A DNA stretch of 23,592 bases from Ophiothrix spiculata (Eukaryota; Echinodermata; Ophiuroidea; Amphilepidida; Ophiotrichidae): the NCBI GenBank assembly GCA_000969725.1, contig JXSR01S066279.1; one strand, given 5' to 3'. Positions 17,237 through 23,592 of this stretch are shown here, in pieces. How positions within the stretch are numbered: position 1 is the first letter of the stretch; each line of letters starts with the position of its first letter. The notes below the pieces were generated by a model. That model was not told the origin of the DNA, did no database searches, and saw nothing but the letters and a program-made list of their open reading frames with translations. A program made the translations under genes and the position numbers.

Positions 17237-17399
17237 TACTTTGACACACATCATTGCTAAAAAAATGCAACTTTTTCTTGAAAAAATAGCGAAAAATCAT
17301 GAAGTTTTGGCGATTGATGGTGATTTTCGCGTTTTTTGATGATCCGCCGCCTCCCCGGCTGTGAGATGGGTCGAAAAAGCCCGGCTCTTTTAGGGTTAA

Positions 17400-18412
17400 A
17401 GGGTAGGCAAAATACCACTAGCTAGAGGTGCAAAAGCGCCAGGAACCGAAAGCTTCCGGAGTACGCCCCTGGACACCCACGCTTTGAAGGAGGTGCCACT
17501 TTACCATCTTGGTCCTTTTGCCCCTCTCTCCAGTCACAAACCTTGTCCCCTCCACACCCAAATGCCACCCACTTTTATTCAGTGGCGCGAATTTTTAGCT
17601 ATTAGTATTATCGGGAGTATTATGTCAATTTCTTAAATAAACTTTGCAACTTTGTTTCAAGCTGCAACATTTTTTCGCGTTTTCGCGCTTCCAATACTTT
17701 ATAACAAATTTAGGTAAAAAAAATGAGCGGGAGAGTAAGAGTAAGGGGAGGGGTTAGAAGTTTCGTCAGGGGGGAATTTTTGGGCTTTGCCCCTCCACCC
17801 AATCCCACCCCCACCGTGGCGACCAACCTCTGTTACGCCATTGCATATAGGCCTATAATAGTTCCTATATTGCAAGTCGCGAGCTGAGAGACCTGTCCGT
17901 TTTTCTTGGTTTTTGAGGTAATTTTCAAGAAATAGGGTACTTTTTCAAACCCGAGCCAAGTGTGAAAACAGTAGGCCTAATAATAAAAATACCAATTTAG
18001 GGTGTGAATAGGGATAGGGAAAAAAGGATAAACCCTCCACCATTTAGGGGGTCGGGTGTTTTGAAAAACTGGGTCAAGCTATGCCTGCAACATCATACTT
18101 GGGTGGTACCCGGCGGCTAACTTTTGTCTCTTATAATAATGAATCTTTGTCAATAATAGACAAAAATCCTACACGTAGGCCCAGAAGTACTAATAGTAGG
18201 GCTTAATACCCCGGAGTAATACGCTTTTCAATATAGGCTAATTGCAAGTTTCTTAAATATTTAGATTGCAAAGTGGTAAAAATGTTAGCTAGATATTTTC
18301 AACCTGTATTTTACATAGATGTAGGCGTATGTTGTAAGACACAAGTAGGCCTATACAATTTTGATAGCAAAATATTAGACTAAAGACTTGCAAGGCATTG
18401 TTTTGTTAGAAC
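17400..18412. other. Gene-free stretch
   Basis: No supported gene. Some C-rich text (CCCCTCCACCCAATCCCACC near 17800) and G-rich runs probably come from degraded repeats of the kind seen at 15400-15450. Confidence 0.35.
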
Positions 18413-18440
18413 AAGGACTATTTAAATTTAAATAGTCCTT
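18413..18440. repeat. 28-bp perfect palindrome
   Basis: AAGGACTATTTAAA and its complement TTTAAATAGTCCTT meet without a spacer. The palindrome is bordered on both sides by the word GTTAGAAC. It lies about 225 bp upstream of the candidate first exon at 18666. Confidence 0.9.
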
Positions 18441-18665
18441 GGTTAGAACATGGAAATACTACTATTTCCATGGTTATGAAGTACTCGACAAACTTGTCCT
18501 CAACAGAAAAATCAGGGGGAAAACAGGGGAAAAATCAGGGAAAAATCAAAAATTACATAGCGCCCTCTAGAAAAACAAGGTTCACGAACTCACCAACTTA
18601 TCAATGCACATTATTTACATGTACAGCAATTATATCGATCAATTACACGAAATCAGCTTGCGATC

Positions 18666-18726
18666 ATGGCGGACGTCTTCAAGGCTGGAGGTCTGGAACC
18701 AGGACATAAAGATTCCATAACATCAG
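18666..18726 (+). CDS. Candidate first coding exon of an unrecognised gene
   Basis: ATG at 18666 has A at -3 and G at +4 (ATCATGG), a good metazoan start context, and begins ATGGCGGAC. The reading gives MADVFKAGGLEPGHKDSITS and one base of the next codon, then a strong donor CAG|GTAAGA (18727 on). I do not recognise the protein. The composition (acidic/basic mix, Gly, no signal peptide) suits a soluble N-terminus. No next exon in the right phase could be proven downstream: TTCTTCAG near 19664 and TTTCAG near 19774 lead to stops within about a dozen codons. The following exon may lie beyond the window. It could also be a chance frame. Confidence 0.4.
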
Positions 18727-20278
18727 GTAAGAATTAATGACATCTTGACTGGGTAAATGTCCAGTTAGAATATACTCTGTGCCATAGCTGTAACAAGTTT
18801 GAAGCCCGTCGATTGTGGTTAAGGCCTGTTTTTTTGAATGATAACTTTGTGGATTGTTTTGCATGTTTATGTGTATCAATTGAATTTAATAGCATTGGTT
18901 GCATTGGTGATTGATAGCAGTTCAATTTATAATTTTACCACTGAAGTGGAACGGATTTGGATGTATAGTACTACAGTATTACCCAGATTGTTATTATTTC
19001 TATTCATTTTATACCAGTTGTAATAAATAGTAATAATCCTATAGTTTATAGTGGACTGCTGGGTTTTAAATGGCAATGCTAAGGCTAAGCTTATAGACAT
19101 CGGGCATGTATTGGCTTCCCCAACCAGGCCTTAAATACAGAGAATTGCAGAGTGATCGGAGCGTTAGGTCTGTACCCCTCTAACTACCACCAGTGTTGCC
19201 AAAAACCCAAAGCCTCAAACCGCGGCAAATTACAATTTTTACCCGCGGCATACGCTATCAAAGTAGCCTAATTTTTTGAAGTGTCAAAATGTAACCAATT
19301 GTCAAATTTCGGGCGCTTTGAAGTGGATCTATAGCAAACAACCTAATTAGACATGAAAGCAATAAATGTCCACTTACGAGCCCTAACGGAAGTTTCGGAT
19401 AATCAATATTATTAATCTTTCCAATGATGTCTTAATCCAATTAGGGAAGAATTAATCCAATTATTTGATGATCAAATTGCTGGACGTGTAAAAGGTTCAA
19501 AATACCTCTGAATACAAAAAATATTGCAAAATAAAGCTGCTGCGGGCAGAGGGCAGATGGCAAAAGTAGCCCAATTTTAAGTCATCCGCCCAAGACAATT
19601 GTGGATGACGGTACAACTTTTAAACTTAACTTGGTTGGAGTTGATGTATTACACATTTTCTTCAGGTTTGGAGTATTTATCTTGATGTGGTATTTATAAT
19701 TCAAATTTATTTGAGAAACCTTGGCTTTACTCTACACATCTACATCCATGCTTATTGTTGTTGACGCCTTTCAGCAAGTTCTAAACTAAGGACTAGACTT
19801 GGTTTCTGACATTTTTCTCTGAATGCATTAAACAAATGATTGGCAGCAGAGGTAATTAGACAGTTTCATTTCAATTTTTTGCGAGATAATGGTATATTTT
19901 GCAAATTTTTTCCTTCAGTTCCCTTTTAACATCTTTCCATGGTACGGTACCTATTCTCATTTACTAGGATGTGTAGATGCATTTTGAGCTTTTATGTGAT
20001 CATTAATCATGTTATTATTGGTATCCAGCGGGCACTACATGTACGTTGATTCAGGGCAGGTTAAGGTACTTCGATTCGACACAGATGTCGAAAATAAGTC
20101 ATCGCATTTACACGGTAAATGCAAATCGTGTCAACCTGATCCTGCATCTATGCACCACATTGTTAAAATTTGCATACATGTACAATATATATTGAAGGAG
20201 CTGATACCTCTTTTTGATGTTGGTGTCAAATCTACGTACTTGGATTGATGTAATTAACAACCACTGGGTAGATATATA
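18727..20278. other. Possible intron or intergenic stretch
   Basis: No gene recognised. If 18666-18726 is a first exon, this is its intron. A weak direct repeat (AAAGTAGCCTAATTTT near 19260, AAAGTAGCCCAATTTT near 19563) is present. At 20029 a short frame after a CCAG reads GHYMYVDSGQ, discussed under findings. Confidence 0.35.
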
Positions 20279-20342
20279 ATGGCGGCAGCAATGGGATACA
20301 AATTAAACCCACACCATTGAAATGCAAATTGTAATTGTGCCT
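20279..20342. repeat. Detached unit of the ~70-bp minisatellite
   Basis: This is the same unit as the array at 20686-21151 (ATGGCGGCAGCAATGGGATA, then CCCACACCATTGAAATGCAA). It is separated from the array by the LINE tail at 20361-20680, which was probably inserted into the array. Confidence 0.8.
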
Positions 20343-20360
20343 ATATAATATATTTACGGT

Positions 20361-20680
20361 AATAATAATAATAAGACATTTTTAGGCGCTCGATACAAAA
20401 AGCCTCTGAGCGCCGATACATGAAAAATCTTGAAGTACACAACATAATACAAAGTTAAAAATACAGTAGCATTAAAAATAAGTACATTTTCCTCCACCAA
20501 ATTACAGCATAAGATTAAAAAGTCAGAGAACAATGTTGAAATGCAGAATTAGCAATAGTATTGCTCAAATAATTAAGTTTTAATAGAAGTTTTGAAAATG
20601 CTAAACTTGCTTTTGCTGCAAATGTCCTCAGGCAGATTGTTCCACAAAGATGGTGCTTGGACAGCAAATGCACAAGAACC
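20361..20680 (-). pseudogene. LINE 3'-end relic inside the minisatellite
   Basis: The minus strand from about 20680 reads GSCAFAVQAPSLWNNLPEDI, then CSKSKFSIFKTSIKT, a stop (20573-20575), then LFEQYYC and a stop (20549-20551). The S.W.NLP...FK..LKTYLF pattern is the usual C-terminus of L2/CR1-like LINE ORF2; the premature stop replaces the Tyr of KTYLF. The 3' noncoding part ends with GGCGCTCAGAGGC...CGAGCGCC and a (TTA)n tail at 20361-20373, also LINE-like. Confidence 0.7.
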
Positions 20681-20685
20681 ATATG

Positions 20686-21151
20686 ATGGCGGCAGCGGTG
20701 GGATACAAACCCACACCATTGAAATGCAAATTGTGCCTAATGTGGGAATCATTTTGATGGCGGCAGTGGTGGGATACAAACCCACACCATTGAAATGCAA
20801 ATTGTGCCTAATGTGGGAATTATATGATGGCGGCAGTGGTGGGATACAAACCCACACCATTGAAATGCAAATTGTGCCTAAAGTGGGAATCATTTGATGG
20901 CGGCAGCAGTGGGATACAAACCCACACCATTGAAATGTAAATTGTGCCTAAAGTGGGAATCATATGATGGCGGCAGCAGTGGGATACAAAAACACCATTG
21001 AAATGCAAATTGTGCCTGAAGTGGGAATCATATGGTGGCGGCAGCGGTGGGATACAAACCCACACTATTGAAATGCAAATTGTGCCTAAAGTGGGAATAT
21101 ATGATGGCGGCAGCGGTGGGATACAAACCCACACCATTGAAATGCAAATTC
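20686..21151. repeat. ~70-bp minisatellite, seven units
   Basis: Units begin ATGGCGGCAGCGGTGGGATA near 20686, 20757, 20827, 20897, 20967, 21035 and 21104 (spacing 68-71 bp). Each carries CCCACACCATTGAAATGCAA and GTGCCTAAAGTGGGAAT. Frames stay open for about 100 codons on both strands, but unit length varies and shifts the frame, so coding is unlikely. The octamer ATGCAAAT is kept in six of the seven units. Confidence 0.95.
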
Positions 21152-21666
21152 TTAGTCACTGAGTGGTTTTTTACTTCCTAATAAGGACTTTTGGCCATCC
21201 ATTATGAGACGATAGATGACATTGCGTTCAGCGTGAAACGCAGTGGAGCCGCGCGTTCAAAATTACGGCGCGATGCAGGTATACGCACACATCCGGCGCG
21301 AACAGCTTTACTGGGTTTCGAATATTTCATGTTTGAATAGGGGTGTACATTATTCCAATGATAATGTTTATAGTTTTTGACAATAATTTACATCGTTTTT
21401 GTGTTGTCTGAATTATGAGACGATAGATGTGACTTTATACTGCAAAACTTTTTCAATGCCAATTCACCATAATTTCCATTAATTCATCATCATATGAACA
21501 TAACTGATAACACAGATGACTAAAATGCTGTTTGTATCATTATTCAAGTGAAATTTGTGTTTAAATAACTTCCCTGTCGTCAATATAATTATTTTAGACT
21601 CGGAACCCGTATATTTTGGCCATAATCTCTATCGTAAAGTAATCTATAGATCACATGATGTTATCA
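21152..21666. other. Gene-free stretch with an 18-bp direct repeat
   Basis: ATTATGAGACGATAGATG occurs at 21201-21218 and again at 21412-21429. The enclosed ~193 bp, unusually rich in CG words at its start, could be an insertion bordered by a target duplication. No gene seen. Confidence 0.5.
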
Positions 21667-21670
21667 TTAA

Positions 21671-22385
21671 GGGCACAGTTAACCCCTCCTTTTCTGAAAT
21701 ATTGTATGCCTTATAACTCAGCAACCGATAAGTAACCCCATATAAAAGCATACATTTCTAGATGTGGATTTTCACGTACAAGATGATGGTTAGGTCAGTT
21801 TTGGACCAAAATGCATGATTTTGGACCAAGGTCCAAAAAACCCTTGTTCTTGGACCACTATATTTACAAACAACCTAACTAAATTTTGAAAAAATAAGAG
21901 TTGGGCCTCGGATGCTTTTTAGAATCTAGAAACACATGTCTAGGAACGCATTTCTCAAATTTTAGATTTTTACCTCACTTTTTGAAATATTGCTAAAAAT
22001 AGGCCTAAAATAGGCCAAAAATGACCAAAAAATCATTTTGGGCCAATTTTGGACCTATTTTTGGCAATATTTCAAAAAGTAAGTCAAAAATCAAAAATTT
22101 GAGAAATGCATTCCTAGACATGTGTTTCTAGATTCTAAAAAGCATTCGAGGTCCAACTTTTATTTTTTTAAAATTCAGTTAGGTTGTTTACAAATTAATG
22201 GTCCAAGAACATGGGTTTTTTGGACCTTGGTCCAAAATCATACATTTTGGTCCAAAACTGACCTAACCATCATCTTCTACATGAAAATCCACATCTAGAA
22301 ATGTATACTTTTATTTGGATTTACTTATCGGTTGCGGAGTTACAAAGCATGAAATATTTCAGAAAATGAGGGGTTAACTGTGCCC
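21671..22385. mobile_element. Full-length palindromic element flanked by TTAA, copy 2
   Basis: It has the same ends (GGGCACAGTTAACCCCTC), the same TTAA flanks (21667-21670, 22386-22389) and the same end-to-end complementary halves as 7881-8584. The two copies differ by scattered substitutions and small indels, for example near the left end (GCCTTATAACTCAGC against GCCTTGTAACCAAAATGG). Confidence 0.85.
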
Positions 22386-22519
22386 TTAAATCAGTGTTTA
22401 CTAAGACGTTTTGTGTTCTTGGTTAACTAACGGGGGGTTAACAGGAGATCACACTTTTTACCTGATTTTTCACACATTTTTGTGATTTTTAAAATACCGA
22501 ATGCATGTTTTGCTGTTCT

Positions 22520-22710
22520 AAGGTAAAGTCGAAACCGAAGCTTGTTTTGCTAACGGCCGTGGTGCCCATCTCCATTTTTCTTAGCGTTTAGGCCAGACTC
22601 CACTTCTGTGTATGTCTGACCGGGCTGGGGCTCGAACCCACAACCTCACAATTATGAATCCAATGCTCTAACCACTGCGCCACGGTGCTCCACAATTTTC
22701 TCCACGGTGC
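22520..22710 (-). mobile_element. tRNA-Met-like SINE with 11-bp target duplication
   Basis: On the minus strand a tRNA-like head begins GGAGCACCGTGGCGCAGTGG (from 22691): box A TGGCGCAGTGG (22672-22682), a TTCATAA anticodon-like loop (CAT), and box B GGGTTCGAGCC (22629-22639). About 100 bp of body follows. TTTGCTGTTCT flanks both ends (22509-22519, 22711-22721), a clean target duplication. CCACGGTGC is repeated at 22680-22688 and 22702-22710. Confidence 0.75.
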
Positions 22711-22855
22711 TTTGCTGTTCTTTATCACACTAAACCCTGAAGCTTTGCGAATGTTCGCCTTATACATTGATGTGAGCCCTGAGATTTTAAAATGATTGAT
22801 ACTCTCCAGGTTGTTACCTGCCTCCTACTACAGACCTACCAACCATACTTTATAA

Positions 22856-23226
22856 GGCCCCCCAAAAAAAATATGTTTGTTTGCCCTCCGAGACCAACCC
22901 TAAAATTGCCAAAAATTTGTGTTGGTTATTTTAGTTTTTTTTTTGTTCTCTTCAAACATGTAAAATATGAAAACTCAATATTTTCGATGGGAAACGTAAA
23001 ATTTTGCAGTATAAAGTCACATTAAGTAGAATAAAATGCATATTTCCTCTAAATAATGACCCACAATCTTTGATTAAGCCCTGCATTGCTTGGTTTTCAC
23101 GATAAAATCCATGGAATGACATTATTCTTTAAAATAAATGTGAAGAGTAAAAAAAAAGATCAAACAACCGACCTAAAATTTTAATTTTTCCATTGGAGGG
23201 CAAACAAACAATTTATTTTTTTGGCC
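22856..23226. mobile_element. MITE with TAA target duplication
   Basis: The left end GGCCCCCCAAAAAAAATATG then TTTGTTTGCCCTCC is mirrored by GGAGGGCAAACAAACAATTT ... TTTTGGCC at the right end. Further inside, GACCAACCCTAAAAT pairs with the complement near 23168-23180. TAA flanks both sides (22853-22855, 23227-23229). The 3-bp TWA duplication fits PIF/Harbinger. Confidence 0.8.
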
Positions 23227-23229
23227 TAA

Positions 23230-23592
23230 ACTCATAACATTTTCAGTGTACAGACGACTTCCATGTTATTGAATTCAAAATTGATTCAATATTGCATACA
23301 ATTACACAGTGATAATTCAGATCAATAGTTCTTTTTAGGCAGGATATTGTGTATTTGGTCAAGAAACTGCCCATTGCTTAACTCTCCATGTTCAAACTAT
23401 ACACACCATATTGATCATCAATATTGTCATAAGTTTTGTCATATATTCAGAATAGTTGTGCTAATTCAATCAGGTGGTCTGTAAAGGGGCATCGATAAAT
23501 CAAATTTGTACTGGACTGTATGGATCCTTTTCAAAATCCAAAATCCATTTTGAAATCTCTAGCTGGATGTTAGATCACATGTAGTAGTAGTA
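23230..23592. other. Gene-free end of window
   Basis: AT-rich; no supported feature except a short GTA run at the very end. Confidence 0.4.

Larger units (their letters stand above)
15638..17395. mobile_element. piggyBac-like non-autonomous element (interrupted)
   Basis: CCCTAAAAGAGCCGGG (15638-15653) and CCCGGCTCTTTTAGGG (17380-17395) are perfect 16-bp inverted repeats. TTAA lies on each side (15634-15637, 17396-17399). TTAA plus a terminal CCCT is the piggyBac signature. Without the 1291-bp insertion described next, the element is about 465 bp and lacks a transposase. A 143-codon frame at 15755-16186 spans the insertion joint and resembles nothing I know. Confidence 0.85.

Noticed and set aside
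20573..21137. About 100-codon frames on both strands in the ~70-bp repeat
   Set aside because: They reflect repeats and change frame whenever unit length changes; only the LINE tail at the end has a recognisable protein pattern.
1..23592. CRISPR arrays, bacterial operons, phage or plasmid genes
   Set aside because: The tandem repeats have no unique spacers between conserved repeats, and splice sites and retroelements show eukaryotic DNA.

Overview
The window looks like animal nuclear DNA, most likely from a marine invertebrate and perhaps a deuterostome; the phylum is a weak guess. It is AT-rich and gene-poor, has GT-AG introns, and carries tRNA-derived SINEs, non-LTR and Penelope-like retroelement relics, and many short inverted-repeat DNA transposons. 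No bacterial, plasmid or viral gene organisation is visible.

Only one gene is secure. Bases 1-3144 (+) hold the last three coding exons of an ABCF3-type ABC-F ATPase: the signature-motif exon (end at 63), a Walker B exon (1837-1924) and a terminal exon with the switch histidine (2986-3144). The signature exon end and its splice donor are repeated 79 bp downstream. A second possible gene is a short first coding exon at 18666-18726 (+) starting MADVFKAGG. It has a good start context and splice donor but no recognised family.

The rest is layered repeat DNA. 1-3144: ABCF3 introns with a SINE, an old tRNA-like tandem array split by a TA-flanked MITE, and a LINE tail. 3145-5310: the 3' flank with a TTA-flanked MITE and an old ~120-bp tandem array split by two short inverted-repeat elements and a SINE. 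5523-5600: a tRNA-Thr(AGT)-like sequence with a 5-nt insertion in the anticodon loop. 5800-13100: two inverted copies of a CCCGGGG-ended element, two copies of a fold-back hairpin element, one of two ~0.7-kb full-length palindromes flanked by TTAA, other MITEs, and a 5'-truncated LINE reverse transcriptase (minus strand, 8950-10440). 13204-14130: two Penelope-like 3' ends in inverted orientation with complementary deletions. 14222-15102: a 48-bp minisatellite. 15446-17395: a 188-bp polypurine tract next to a three-deep transposon nest. 20279-21151: a ~70-bp minisatellite interrupted by a LINE tail. 21671-23226: the second TTAA palindrome, a tRNA-Met-like SINE with 11-bp target duplication, and a TAA-flanked MITE.

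Apart from the ABCF3 exons there is no gene cooperation to describe. The interest lies in the order of insertions, the many long inverted repeats that could give double-stranded RNA if transcribed, and a few odd small RNA-like structures. I found no convincing new multi-gene system.
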